Below the pieces are notes generated by a model. That model saw nothing but the letters and a program-made list of their open reading frames with translations, searched no databases and had not been told where the DNA came from. Position numbers and translations under genes: made by a program. This document shows, in pieces, positions 8,825 to 16,998 of a stretch of 64,000 nt of DNA (position 1 is the stretch's first letter; every line of letters starts with the position of its first letter). Source of the DNA: Halorussus aquaticus (lineage in GTDB: Archaea; Halobacteriota; Halobacteria; Halobacteriales; Haladaptataceae); assembly GCF_024218795.1 (NCBI RefSeq), contig NZ_CP100400.1, positions 124,001-188,000 on the forward strand. The letters are read 5' to 3'.

Positions 8825-9081
8825 CCGAACGCCGGGTCGCCGTCGAGCGCGAGACCGGTCTCCACGCCAGACCCGCGCGAGCGGTCGCCGAGGCCGCCGC
8901 CGACTTCGAGGCGACCGTCACCGTCGCGTCCGGCGACCGGACCGCGCGGGCCGAGAGTCCGCTCGAACTCACCGCGCTCGGCGTCGAACGCGGCGAGGCG
9001 GTCGTCGTTCGCGCTCGCGGCGACGACGCGGAATCGGCGCTCGATGCGGTGGCCGACGTACTCGCGGGGGAGGACTCGTGA
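8821..9081 (+). CDS. ptfH: PTS phosphocarrier protein HPr
   Basis: An 86-residue HPr with GLHARPA and phosphorylated His15, as in bacteria. A Ser is present at 46, the position of the bacterial regulatory serine, although no HPr kinase is seen in this window. The start is GTG, overlapping the EIIA stop, with GGGAGG at 8808-8813 as ribosome site. The stop overlaps the EI start in the same way. Function: transfers phosphate from EI to EIIA. Confidence 0.94.
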   Translation: MTERRVAVERETGLHARPARAVAEAAADFEATVTVASGDRTARAESPLELTALGVERGEAVVVRARGDDAESALDAVADVLAGEDS

Positions 9082-10754
9082 CCGACCTCTGCGGCGTCGG
9101 CGTCGGCACGGGCGCGGCGACCGGGAGGGCGTTCTGGCTGACCCGCGACGCCTCGGACTCGCCCGACGCTCCGGACGCGTCCGATACCCAAGTCACGCGC
9201 GACACCCCCGACGCCTCCAGTCGGTCGCCGGACGCGGAGCGCGAGCGGTTCGAGCGCGCCCGCTCTCGGACCGTCGAGGAACTCCGCGACGAGCAGGAGC
9301 GCGCGGCCGCCGCGGTGGGGAAAGCCGCCGAAGACGTTCTCGCCACCCACGAGACGTTCCTCTACGACCCGGCGTTCGAGGAGCGCGTCGAGGAGGCCAT
9401 CGAGGCCGACGAGACGGCCGAGCGCGCGGTCGCGAGCGCCCTCGAAGACTGGATAGAGGCGTTCGAGGACACCGGCGGCAAGACGGCCGCGCGCGCCGAC
9501 GACCTCCGGGACCTGCGGGGGCGACTGCTCCGGGCGTTCCCCGGCGAGTCGGGGCGCTCGGTCCGAGGCGTCCCGCCGAACGCGGTGGTACTGGCCGAGC
9601 GACTCGAACCCAGTCAGGCCGTCCGCCTCGCCGAGGAGGGCGCCACCGGCGTCGCCACCGTCTCGGGGAGTCGGACCTCTCACGCCGCGATACTCCTCCG
9701 GTCGCGCGGCGTCCCGGCCGTGGTCGGCGTCGGCGAGGCGCTCCGGACCGTGGAGGAAGGCAGTCGCGTCGGCGTGGACGCGGCCGCGGGCCGCGTTACG
9801 CTCGCCCCCGGGGACGACGCCGACGCAGACTCACTCGCCCGAGAAACTCCGGGGGACGTCCGCACCGCGTCCGGAACGCCGCTCGCCGTGACCGCGAACG
9901 TCGGGTCGAGTCGGGAAGCGGCGGTCGCGCTGGAACGCGGCGCAGACGGCGTCGGCCTGTTCCGCAGCGAGTTCCTCGCGCTCCGGTCGGACGGCGTCCC
10001 CGACGTAGACGCCCAGACCGAGGCGTACGCCGCGGCGCTCGACCGGTTCCCCGAGGGCAGGGTCGCGGTACGGACGTTCGACTTCGGCGGGGACAAGCCG
10101 CTTCCGGGAACCGACGGGACCGGTCCCCGCGGCGTCGCCGGGTCGCTGGCGACCCCCGACCGCCACCGCGACCAACTCCGCGCGCTCTGTCGGGCCGCCG
10201 CCGACGGCGCGGGCGACCTCACCGTCGTCCTCCCGCACGTGACCCGCGTCGAGGAGGTGACGGCAGTCCGCGACCACCTCGACGCCGTGACCGACGAACT
10301 CGCCGAGGAGGGCGTCGCCTACGAGCGCCCCGACCTCGGCGTCATGGTGGAGACGCCCGCCGCCGTCGAACTCGCGCCCGAACTCGCCGACCGCGTCGCG
10401 TCGGTCTCGCTGGGAACCAACGACCTCGCGCGGTACGTCCTCGGGACGACGCGCGACGCCGACCCGGAGGCGACCGAACCCGCGGTGATTCGCGCCATCG
10501 AACGGGCCGTCGCCGCGGCGAACGACGCCGGCGTCCGCGTGCGGTGCTGCGGCGAAGCGGCGGCCGACCCCGACTTCGCGGCGATGCTCGTGGGGTTCGG
10601 CGTGACCGAGACGAGCGTGGCTCCCGACGCGGTGCCCGCCGTGCGACGCCGACTCGACGGCATCGACGCGGACGCCGCGGCGGTCGTCGCCGAGCGCGCG
10701 GCCGCGGCGAGTACGAAGAGTGAAGTGGATTCCCTCCTCAACCGAGAGTCATGA
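9078..10754 (+). CDS. ptfI: PTS enzyme I (PEP-protein phosphotransferase)
   Basis: A 558-residue enzyme I that autophosphorylates from PEP and phosphorylates HPr. The phospho-His is in GSRTSHAAI (His202). PEP-site elements are GLFRSEFLAL, VRTFDFGGDK, VMVETPAA, LGTNDLARY and CCGEA, so catalytic residues are kept. Two oddities appear: a Ser/Asp/Pro-rich insert at about residues 24-52, and GPRGVAGSLA where bacterial EI has a GWRAIR-like motif. Start GTG 9078 overlaps the HPr stop and follows GGGGGAGG (9066-9073). Confidence 0.93.
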   Translation: MTDLCGVGVGTGAATGRAFWLTRDASDSPDAPDASDTQVTRDTPDASSRSPDAERERFERARSRTVEELRDEQERAAAAVGKAAEDVLATHETFLYDPAFEERVEEAIEADETAERAVASALEDWIEAFEDTGGKTAARADDLRDLRGRLLRAFPGESGRSVRGVPPNAVVLAERLEPSQAVRLAEEGATGVATVSGSRTSHAAILLRSRGVPAVVGVGEALRTVEEGSRVGVDAAAGRVTLAPGDDADADSLARETPGDVRTASGTPLAVTANVGSSREAAVALERGADGVGLFRSEFLALRSDGVPDVDAQTEAYAAALDRFPEGRVAVRTFDFGGDKPLPGTDGTGPRGVAGSLATPDRHRDQLRALCRAAADGAGDLTVVLPHVTRVEEVTAVRDHLDAVTDELAEEGVAYERPDLGVMVETPAAVELAPELADRVASVSLGTNDLARYVLGTTRDADPEATEPAVIRAIERAVAAANDAGVRVRCCGEAAADPDFAAMLVGFGVTETSVAPDAVPAVRRRLDGIDADAAAVVAERAAAASTKSEVDSLLNRES

Positions 10755-11146
10755 ATCTCGTCGCAGTCACCGCGTGCCCCACCGGAATCGCCCACAGTCA
10801 GATGGGCGCGGAGTCGCTGGCGCAGGCCGCGACCGACGCCGGACACGCCGTCGAGGTCGAGGTCCACGGTGCGATGGGCACGGAGAACGAACTCGGGGAG
10901 GACGACCTGAAGCGGGCCGAGGCCGCCATCGTCGCGGCCGACGTTCGGGTGGACGTCGAGCGCTTCGCCGACCTCCCCACGGTCGTCGCTCCGGTCGGTG
11001 CGGCGGTGTCTGACCCCGACGCACTCGTCGAGCGCGCCGTCAGTCTGGGCCGCTCCGGAGAACCGACGACCGTCCGCATCGAGGACGAATCGACCGACGG
11101 GGAGAGTCGCGGTCTCGTCGACGGTCTCCGGCGACTGCTGGGGTAA
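10751..11146 (+). CDS. ptfB: Fructose PTS component EIIB
   Basis: A 131-residue cytoplasmic EIIB of the fructose family. The phosphorylated Cys is residue 9 in TACPTGIAHSQMGAE, a strongly conserved motif. It donates phosphate to fructose at EIIC to give fructose 1-phosphate. The start overlaps the EI stop (ATGA 10751-10754), making this the last gene of a five-gene operon. The C-terminal 30 residues are a hydrophilic tail. Confidence 0.92.
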   Translation: MNLVAVTACPTGIAHSQMGAESLAQAATDAGHAVEVEVHGAMGTENELGEDDLKRAEAAIVAADVRVDVERFADLPTVVAPVGAAVSDPDALVERAVSLGRSGEPTTVRIEDESTDGESRGLVDGLRRLLG

Positions 11147-11507
11147 CCGACCGGGCGACGTTCTCCCGGTGCTGTCGTCCGCTCGCAGTTCTCTGGGCTG
11201 TTTCGACGGACGCGAGCGATAGTTCTCCGCTCGTCGAGTGGCTTCTCCCGACTCGTCGAACGCCGACGAAACTCCCCGATGTCACCGACGACGACCGGTG
11301 CGCCCTCTATAAATCTCATGTGGCGATAGCAATTCGTCCCGGCCCGCCTCACGACGGAGAACTGCGAGACTCTTCCGGCCGACGGTGGAGTCGTACTCGC
11401 CGAATCGAAGACCGGCGGTAGAGGCCGCGAGAATCCTCTCGAACAGCGTCCGACGGGGCCAGTCGACTTATCCTGTTCAGCGTCCAACGGGAAGACTGGG
11501 AGAGACT
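11147..11507. other. Gene-free stretch after the PTS operon
   Basis: No convincing coding frame. The 5' part is presumably the PTS 3' UTR. A TATA-like CTATAAATCT is present around 11306-11315, about 195 nt before the next ATG, so it could drive a long leader or a small RNA. A weak inverted repeat CGAGTGGCTTCTCCCGACTCG-like structure lies near 11235. Nothing else was recognised. Confidence 0.3.
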
Positions 11508-11909
11508 ATGAGTGAAACGACCGACCGCGACAACGACAGCAGTGGATACGTCTCGGCGGTGACGGCCCTCGTCGGGGGATGGATAGTCCTCTCGGCGTTC
11601 GTCTACTCGCCGCCTGCGGCCAACTTCTGGAACGACATCGTCGTCGGTGCCGCCATCGGTATCATCGCGGGCTACAACGCCCTCAAGACCGACGACGTAG
11701 AGGGAATCAACACCGGAGCGGCGTCGCTGGTCGCGCTGCTCGGTCTCTGGATGGTCGTCGCACCGTTCGTCTTCGAGACGGTCCTCGAAGGCGCGTTCTG
11801 GAGCGACGTCGTCAGCGGTGCCATCGTCGCCGTCCTCGCCGGATACAACGCGTACCAGTCCCGGGGAACCGAGCGGCGCACCCCGACCGCCGAAGCCGAC
11901 ACCCGATAG
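11508..11909 (+). CDS. SPW-repeat membrane protein
   Basis: A 133-residue membrane protein with four helices arranged as two internal repeats. Each repeat has GGWIVLSAF or LGLWMVVAPF, then a W-ND/SD-hydrophobic segment and AGYNA. This is the pattern of the SPW repeat family seen in bacteria and haloarchaea. Function is unknown. Hydrophilic tails flank the core on both ends. A separate promoter is likely since 361 nt separate it from the PTS. Confidence 0.75.
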   Translation: MSETTDRDNDSSGYVSAVTALVGGWIVLSAFVYSPPAANFWNDIVVGAAIGIIAGYNALKTDDVEGINTGAASLVALLGLWMVVAPFVFETVLEGAFWSDVVSGAIVAVLAGYNAYQSRGTERRTPTAEADTR

Positions 11910-12008
11910 CCGGTTTCCGTCCGCCATTTTTGGACCGACCGAGTCCGGCGTTCCGACCCCAGACCGCCGACCGCAAGCCTTTCGGCCCCGCGCTCCGCCG
12001 TATCGGGC

Positions 12009-12815
12009 ATGGTGCTTCCCGAGGGGTTCGCGCTCCCACCGATGCCGTATCTGGTCGGCCTGTTGGCGGCGGTGGCGCTGGTCGGCGCGGCGCTCGCCCG
12101 GACCGACCCGCTCGTCTCCGAACGGACCGTCCTCGCGCTAGCGCCGTGGGTCCTCGTGGGGTCGAGCCTCCACGCGCTGTTCGTTCTCGAATGGGTGCCA
12201 GAAGCGGTCAGACCGCTGCTCGGCACGCCCTCGGTCTACCTGTCCACGTTCGTCGTCGCCGGAGTCGTCTGGCTCGCCGCGATTCGGTCCGACGTGGACT
12301 CCGAGCGCACCTTGGCGGCCGTCGGAACGCTGGTCGCGCTCGCGGTGGTCGGCTACGCGCTCGGCCGGGGCGTCGAGGGCGGACTCCGACTGTTCTGGCC
12401 GCTGGTCGGCCTGCTCGTGGCGGTGCTGCTCGCCGGGGCGCTCTGGGGCGCGACCCGGTGGACGCGTCCGAGCGTGACCGCCGCGACGGGTGCGGTCGGC
12501 GCGCTGGCGCTGTTCGGCCACGCGCTCGACGCGGTTTCGACCGCCGTGGGCGTGGACCTGCTCGGGTTCGGCGAGCGAACGCCAGTCTCGCGGGCGGTCC
12601 TCGAACTGGCGGCGTCGCTCCCGACCGCCGAGACCATCGGCGTCGGCTGGCTGTTCGTCCTCGTGAAACTCGCTATCGCCGAGTTAGTGGTCGTCCTCTT
12701 CGCGGACTTCGTTCGAGAGGACCCCCAACAGGGCTTTCTCCTGCTCGGGGCCGTCGCCGCGGTCGGACTGGGACCGGGCGCGCACAACCTACTCCTGTTC
12801 GTCGTGACGGGCTAA
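12009..12815 (+). CDS. DUF63-family polytopic membrane protein
   Basis: A 268-residue protein with about seven to eight hydrophobic helices, starting MVLPEGFALPPM. The overall pattern (HALFVLEW, GHALDAVSTAVGVD, then ELVVVLFADF and GLGPGAHNL) fits the archaeal DUF63 family, whose function is unknown. It ends about 190 nt before a sugar kinase gene. Family assignment is from memory of the motif pattern. Confidence 0.7.
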   Translation: MVLPEGFALPPMPYLVGLLAAVALVGAALARTDPLVSERTVLALAPWVLVGSSLHALFVLEWVPEAVRPLLGTPSVYLSTFVVAGVVWLAAIRSDVDSERTLAAVGTLVALAVVGYALGRGVEGGLRLFWPLVGLLVAVLLAGALWGATRWTRPSVTAATGAVGALALFGHALDAVSTAVGVDLLGFGERTPVSRAVLELAASLPTAETIGVGWLFVLVKLAIAELVVVLFADFVREDPQQGFLLLGAVAAVGLGPGAHNLLLFVVTG

Positions 12816-12958
12816 CGCGGCGACGAATCGACGGTTCGGGGACTGACTCGCCTTCCGTCGCGCGCTGACTCGGTCCCACTCTGTTCGCTCCGAATGACGG
12901 ACTCGAACAGCAGTCGAACCCCGGCCTCGCCGACCCACCAGTGTTTTGACGGACGGGT

Positions 12959-12976
12959 GCATACCGTGGCGGTATG
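12959..12976. promoter_or_regulatory. Inverted repeat upstream of the sugar kinase
   Basis: CATACC-GTGGC-GGTATG is a perfect 6-bp inverted repeat with 5-nt spacer at 12960-12976, 32 nt before the kinase ATG. Its position near the expected transcription start suggests an operator. An in-frame ATG inside it (12946 frame) is not used as the start because the PfkB-family N-terminus begins at 13009. Confidence 0.4.
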
Positions 12977-13008
12977 TCGTGTGCAAATCGCCGCCACAGT
13001 CGCCAGCC

Positions 13009-13929
13009 ATGGTCGAAGTAGTCACCGCCGGACACGTCAACTGGGACGTGACCCTCCGGGTCGATGCCCTCCCGAACCCCGACGGCGAGGCCCGAATCGA
13101 CTCCCAGCGTCGGTCCGGCGGCGGGAGCGCCGCCAACGTCGCGGTCGCGCTGGCGGGCATGGCGTTCGACGCCGGACTGGTCGGCAGCGTCGGCGACGAC
13201 GAGACCGGCGAGTTCGCCCGCCGGGAGTTGCAGGACGCGGGCGTGGACTGCTCGCACCTGTTGGAAGTCGCCGACAGCGAGACGACCACGAAGTACCTCA
13301 TCGTGGACGAGGACGGCGAGGTCATGGTCCTCGGCAACGAGGGCGCGAACGAGGCGGTCACGCCCGCCGACGTGGACCCCGAGTACGTCGCCAGCGGCGA
13401 CCACCTCCACCTGACCAGCCAGCGGCCCGACACGGCCGCGGAACTGGCGCGCATCGCCACCGACGCGGGCCTGAGCGTGAGTTTCGACCCCGGCCGACGC
13501 CTCGACGAGCGCGACTTCGACGAGGCGCTGGCGTACTCCGACGTCCTCTTCCTCAACGACCGCGAGGCCCGGACCCTGTTGGACAGCGACCTCGAACACC
13601 CCTCGTCGGAACTCCACGGCCGCGTCGTCGTCATCAAGCAGGGCGAGGACGGCGCGCAGGTGGACACGCCCGAGGCGTCGTTCGAGCATCCGGGGTTCGA
13701 CGCCGAGGCGGTCGATACCACGGGCGCGGGCGACGCCTTCGCCGCGGGATTCCTCGCGGTGCTGCTGCGGGGCGGCGGCGTCCTCGGGCCGGACACCGAC
13801 TACGAGCGCGCGCTGGAGTTCGCCAACGCCTGCGGGGCGCTGGCCGCGATGGAGGAGGGCGCGCGGACCGCACCGGCGTTCGGCGAAGCGGAGGCGTTCC
13901 TCGACGAGCAGTACTCCGGAGGGGTTTGA
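13009..13929 (+). CDS. PfkB-family carbohydrate kinase (ribokinase-like)
   Basis: A 306-residue ribokinase-fold kinase. GHVNWDVTLRVD near the N-terminus and GGGSAANVAVALAGM form the sugar-binding entry. DTTGAGDAFAAGFLAVL near the C-terminus is the ATP/catalytic motif with the base Asp. It is distinct from the 1-phosphofructokinase at 6280. Haloarchaeal candidates include ribokinase, 2-keto-3-deoxygluconate kinase and nucleoside kinase, and the sequence alone does not decide. Start ATG 13009 (MVEVVTAGH) fits the family; an upstream in-frame extension would add unrelated residues. Confidence 0.87.
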   Translation: MVEVVTAGHVNWDVTLRVDALPNPDGEARIDSQRRSGGGSAANVAVALAGMAFDAGLVGSVGDDETGEFARRELQDAGVDCSHLLEVADSETTTKYLIVDEDGEVMVLGNEGANEAVTPADVDPEYVASGDHLHLTSQRPDTAAELARIATDAGLSVSFDPGRRLDERDFDEALAYSDVLFLNDREARTLLDSDLEHPSSELHGRVVVIKQGEDGAQVDTPEASFEHPGFDAEAVDTTGAGDAFAAGFLAVLLRGGGVLGPDTDYERALEFANACGALAAMEEGARTAPAFGEAEAFLDEQYSGGV

Positions 13930-13971
13930 CGCCCCATCAAACGCCGTGTTTTCAGCGGTTCCTGACTCGTT

Positions 13972-13997
13972 GATTTATACAGTCTCACTTCGTGAGG
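13972..13997. promoter_or_regulatory. Promoter and small inverted repeat before winged-helix gene
   Basis: TATA-like GATTTATAC ends at 13980, about 25 nt before GTG 14005. CTCAC-TTC-GTGAG (13984-13996) lies just downstream at the expected transcription start. This placement would suit autorepression by the encoded DNA-binding protein. Confidence 0.4.
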
Positions 13998-14004
13998 CCC
14001 TCCC

Positions 14005-14370
14005 GTGACCTACCGCTCCGACCCACCGAAACTCCTCGAGGAGAGCATCCTCGAACTCGAAGACTACCTCGCAATGCAGCGAGCGGTCAGCGAGGAGACT
14101 CGCTACCGAATCGTCGCACAACTCCTTCGAGAGGGCGAGACGAGTGCGAAGGAACTCGCCGAGGCGCTCGACGTACCTTCGAACAAACTCCACTACCACC
14201 TCGACAAACTCGTGGACGTCGGCGTCGTAGCCAATCGCGTCGAGAACGAACGCGGGGCCGACGGTCTCTACTCCTACTACGTCGCCACGTCGCTCGGCGA
14301 AGCCGTGATGGAACACGGTATCGGCGAACTGATTCGGACCGAGTGGGACGCTCACGACCGCTACGCCTAG
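14005..14370 (+). CDS. ArsR-like winged-helix transcriptional regulator
   Basis: A 121-residue protein. Residues about 28-80 form a winged helix (RYRIVAQLLREG, SAKELAEALDVPSNKLHYHLDKLVDVGVV), then a wing with ENERGADGLYSYY. The MTYRSDPPKLLEESI start is GTG. Likely a DNA-binding homodimer. No sensor domain or metal-binding cysteines are seen. The 3' end overlaps by 4 nt the convergent zinc-ribbon gene (stop codons interlock at 14367-14370). Confidence 0.85.
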   Translation: MTYRSDPPKLLEESILELEDYLAMQRAVSEETRYRIVAQLLREGETSAKELAEALDVPSNKLHYHLDKLVDVGVVANRVENERGADGLYSYYVATSLGEAVMEHGIGELIRTEWDAHDRYA

Positions 14371-14507
14371 GTGTTCCCACTCACACCCAGTATCGCGCCG
14401 CAATGGGGGCACTCCCAGACGTTGCGCGAACTCAGAAATCCGCCCGCCGAGGCGTCGCTCTTGGTTAACTCCTCTACCTCCTCGCCGCAATCGGGACAGT
14501 GGCCCAT
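14367..14507 (-). CDS. Zinc-ribbon microprotein with two CPxCG motifs
   Basis: A 46-residue protein starting MGHCPDCGEEVEEL and ending CPHCGAILGVSGNT. The two CPxCG knuckles, 30 residues apart, should bind one zinc. Haloarchaea carry many such single-domain zinc-finger microproteins, several with regulatory or biofilm phenotypes. Start ATG at 14507; the longer upstream frame is shadow of the nucleoside phosphorylase region. It is convergent and overlapping with the winged-helix gene. Confidence 0.85.
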   Translation of the reverse strand: MGHCPDCGEEVEELTKSDASAGGFLSSRNVWECPHCGAILGVSGNT

Positions 14508-14592
14508 ACGCCGAGTGTTCAGACGGAAGACAAATAGCTTCCGAGGTCGCGAACCCGCACGCTTTTTCTCCCTCTCCCGAGAACCCACGCGC

Positions 14593-15324
14593 ATGGCGAA
14601 GCAACCCCATCTTCTCGTGGAAGAAGGCGACGTGAACGACATCGCGCTCATCCCCGGCGACCCCGGTCGAGTGGACCGCATCGCCGGTCTCTGCGACGAC
14701 TCCGAGGTCGTCGCCGAGAACCGCGAGTACAAGGTGGTCAACGCGACCTACGAGGGCACCGACCTCACCATCTGCTCGACCGGTATCGGCTGTCCCTCCG
14801 CGGCCATCGCCGTCGAGGAACTCCACAACGTGGGCGTCGAGACCGTGATTCGGGTCGGGACGACCGGCGCGCTCCAGGAGGGCATCGAAATCGGCGACAT
14901 GATAGTCGCCACCGGCGCGGCGAAGAACGAGGGCACGAGCAAGCGATACGAGTCGGTCGAGTACCCCGCGGTGCCCGACTACGGCGTCCTCTCGGCGCTG
15001 GTCGATTCCGCCGAGGCGAACGACGAGGACGTTCACGTCGGTCCCATCGCGAGCGACGACGCCTTCTACGCCGAGACCGACGAGTACGTCGAGGAGTGGG
15101 AAGCGGCTAACATCCTCTCGGTCGAGATGGAGGCCGCGGCCGTCTTCTCGCTGACTCGACGGCGCGACATGCGGGCCGGAGCCATCTGCACCGTGGACGG
15201 CAACCTCGTGGAGGGCACCCAGAAGGGCGAGACCGAGGACGAGGAACTCCCCGAGAAGGCCAAGAACAACGTCGAGCGCGCGATTCGCATCACGCTCGAC
15301 GCCGTGGTCGAACTCGCGGCGTAG
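14593..15324 (+). CDS. Nucleoside phosphorylase (uridine/purine type, NP-I family)
   Basis: A 243-residue phosphorylase of the PNP/UDP family that splits nucleosides with phosphate into base and ribose 1-phosphate. GDPGRVDRI is the phosphate-binding start and STGIGCPSAAIAVEEL and RVGTTGALQ are core motifs. SVEMEAAAVF binds the ribose hydroxyls. The pattern is closest to archaeal uridine phosphorylase-like enzymes. Cytoplasmic hexamer by family. ATG 14593 fits the family start; the frame upstream is unrelated. Confidence 0.88.
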   Translation: MAKQPHLLVEEGDVNDIALIPGDPGRVDRIAGLCDDSEVVAENREYKVVNATYEGTDLTICSTGIGCPSAAIAVEELHNVGVETVIRVGTTGALQEGIEIGDMIVATGAAKNEGTSKRYESVEYPAVPDYGVLSALVDSAEANDEDVHVGPIASDDAFYAETDEYVEEWEAANILSVEMEAAAVFSLTRRRDMRAGAICTVDGNLVEGTQKGETEDEELPEKAKNNVERAIRITLDAVVELAA

Positions 15325-15405
15325 TCGCCTCGGTCGGCCCGCGCGTCTCCGAGCGTCTTCTCCGAGCGAACAGATATTTGAGTCGAGCGCGACGACGTGT
15401 CGGTA

Positions 15406-16911
15406 ATGTTGGACGGTCTGCGCTCGCGCTATCACGCGGTTCTCCGGCGCGTGCGTCGGTTCGAGCGGCGCGAGGTCCGGGAGTTCCGCCGGTGGATAGA
15501 ACACACCGCGAACCTCATCCACCTCTCGATTCTGCTCGTCGTTCCGCTGGTCATCGCGGCCGTCACCGCCGTCTCGAACTCCGTGGATATGCTCCCGTTC
15601 GTCCTCTTCCCGCCGCTGGCGTCGGGCACCTTCACCCTCTTCGCGGAACCGGAGGGCGAGTACGCCTCGCCCGCGAAGTTCGTCGGCGGACTCACCGCCG
15701 GGGCGCTCTGCGGGACCCTCGCCATCTGGGTCGGCCTCCAGACGTCGATGCGCGACCCCCTCGGCGCGAGTCAGTTGGTCGTCTCGCCCGTCGAGGCGGC
15801 GCTGGCCATCTTCCTCACGGGCGGCGTGACGTGGGCGCTCGACTTCGAGGAACCCTCGGCGTTCTCGACCGCACTGCTGGCGCTCATCGCGCCCGCGTTC
15901 TCCAATTCGGCCGGATTCGAGGAGTTCTTCCTCCAGTTCGTCGCGTCCGTCTTCCTCGCCAGCAGTATCGTCGCCGTGACGTTCCACGTCTGGCGCGAGC
16001 AGTTCTACGAGCGCCGGTCGCAGTTCCTCTACCAGTCCACCAACGGCGACGACCACGTCCTCGTCCCGATGCGCGGCGAGGGGAGTCGGACCGCGGCCAC
16101 GTTCGGCGCGCGCCTCGCGGCGGCCCACGACGCCGGGAAGGTCGTACTGCTCGACGTGGTGGACGAGGCAGCAATCGAAGCGGCCGAACGGACCGTGCAG
16201 GTCCCGACCGAGATGGCCGGGACCGAGTTAGTGGACCCGGATGCGGCAGAGGCCGAAGGCGTGGAGACCGAGGAGGTGCAGGTCGCCGAGGAGTCGGCCC
16301 AGCGCTTGGAGACCGAGGCCAACCGCATCGAGACCGAGGTCGGCGTCCCCTGCGAGGTGGTCGTGGTCGGCGACGGCGAGAACCTCGCGCGGACCGTCCT
16401 GAAGGCGGCCCGCGAGACGAACTGCGACCTCGTAGTCACGCCGTACGAGGAGGAACGGGGCAGTCTGTCGGAGTTCGTCCGCGGCCTGTTCCGGAGCGAC
16501 ATCGACGCCATCGCGTTCCGGTCGGGCGGCGAGTCGCGGGACCGATGGAAGCGAGTGCTGGTCCCGGTCCGGCGGCCGGGCGACACCGCCCACGCGATGA
16601 TAGACTTCGCGCGGCGACTGACCGGTCTCGCCGGGAGCATCAGCGTCTGCACCTGCATCGACCGCGAGAACGAGCGCCGGTCGGCCGAGACGACGCTCGC
16701 CAACCTCGTGGAGACGTTCGAGGGGTCGTTCGAGACTCGGGTGTCGCGGGCGTCAATCGAGTCGTTCCTGTCGGCCAACGACACCTACTACGACCTCACC
16801 ATCTTGGGCGCGAGTACCGACCGGTCGGCCGCTTCGCGGTTCGTCTCCCCGCCGACGTTCGAGCGCTTGCACGACCTGGAGTGTGACGTGGCTATCGTTC
16901 ACCGAGGGTAG
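15406..16911 (+). CDS. HPP-type membrane domain fused to two UspA domains
   Basis: A 501-residue fusion. Residues about 35-205 have six hydrophobic helices with FPPLASGTFTLF and GGVTWAL, resembling the HPP integral-membrane family. Two universal-stress-protein-like domains follow (about 215-365 and 375-501), as in DDHVLVPMRGEG, CEVVVVGDGENLARTVLK, DLVVTPYEE and RVLVPVRRPGD. Suggested role: membrane protein sensing or transporting small anions with nucleotide-binding Usp domains, by inference only. ATG 15406 was chosen; a GTG three codons upstream is possible. The last 43 bp of the gene are duplicated downstream. Confidence 0.75.
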   Translation: MLDGLRSRYHAVLRRVRRFERREVREFRRWIEHTANLIHLSILLVVPLVIAAVTAVSNSVDMLPFVLFPPLASGTFTLFAEPEGEYASPAKFVGGLTAGALCGTLAIWVGLQTSMRDPLGASQLVVSPVEAALAIFLTGGVTWALDFEEPSAFSTALLALIAPAFSNSAGFEEFFLQFVASVFLASSIVAVTFHVWREQFYERRSQFLYQSTNGDDHVLVPMRGEGSRTAATFGARLAAAHDAGKVVLLDVVDEAAIEAAERTVQVPTEMAGTELVDPDAAEAEGVETEEVQVAEESAQRLETEANRIETEVGVPCEVVVVGDGENLARTVLKAARETNCDLVVTPYEEERGSLSEFVRGLFRSDIDAIAFRSGGESRDRWKRVLVPVRRPGDTAHAMIDFARRLTGLAGSISVCTCIDRENERRSAETTLANLVETFEGSFETRVSRASIESFLSANDTYYDLTILGASTDRSAASRFVSPPTFERLHDLECDVAIVHRG

Positions 16912-16998
16912 TCGTGCAAGCGCTCGCGGGAAGCCTGCACGACCTGGAGTGTGACGTAGCTATCGTTCACCGAGGATAGTCGTGCAAGCGCTCGCGGG
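16861..16998 (+). repeat. Tandem duplication of the HPP-Usp gene 3' end plus inverted repeats
   Basis: 16868-16930 and 16936-16998 are direct repeats of 63 bp (period 68) differing at two positions. Copy 1 contains the real C-terminus LHDLECDVAIVHRG and stop. Copy 2 encodes the same residues and stop, and both differences are synonymous (GTG/GTA, GGG/GGA). A 15-bp arm GAGCGCTTGCACGAC (16861-16875) is perfectly complementary to 16911-16925 and again to 16979-16993, so alternative hairpins can form around the stop codon. Confidence 0.9.
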
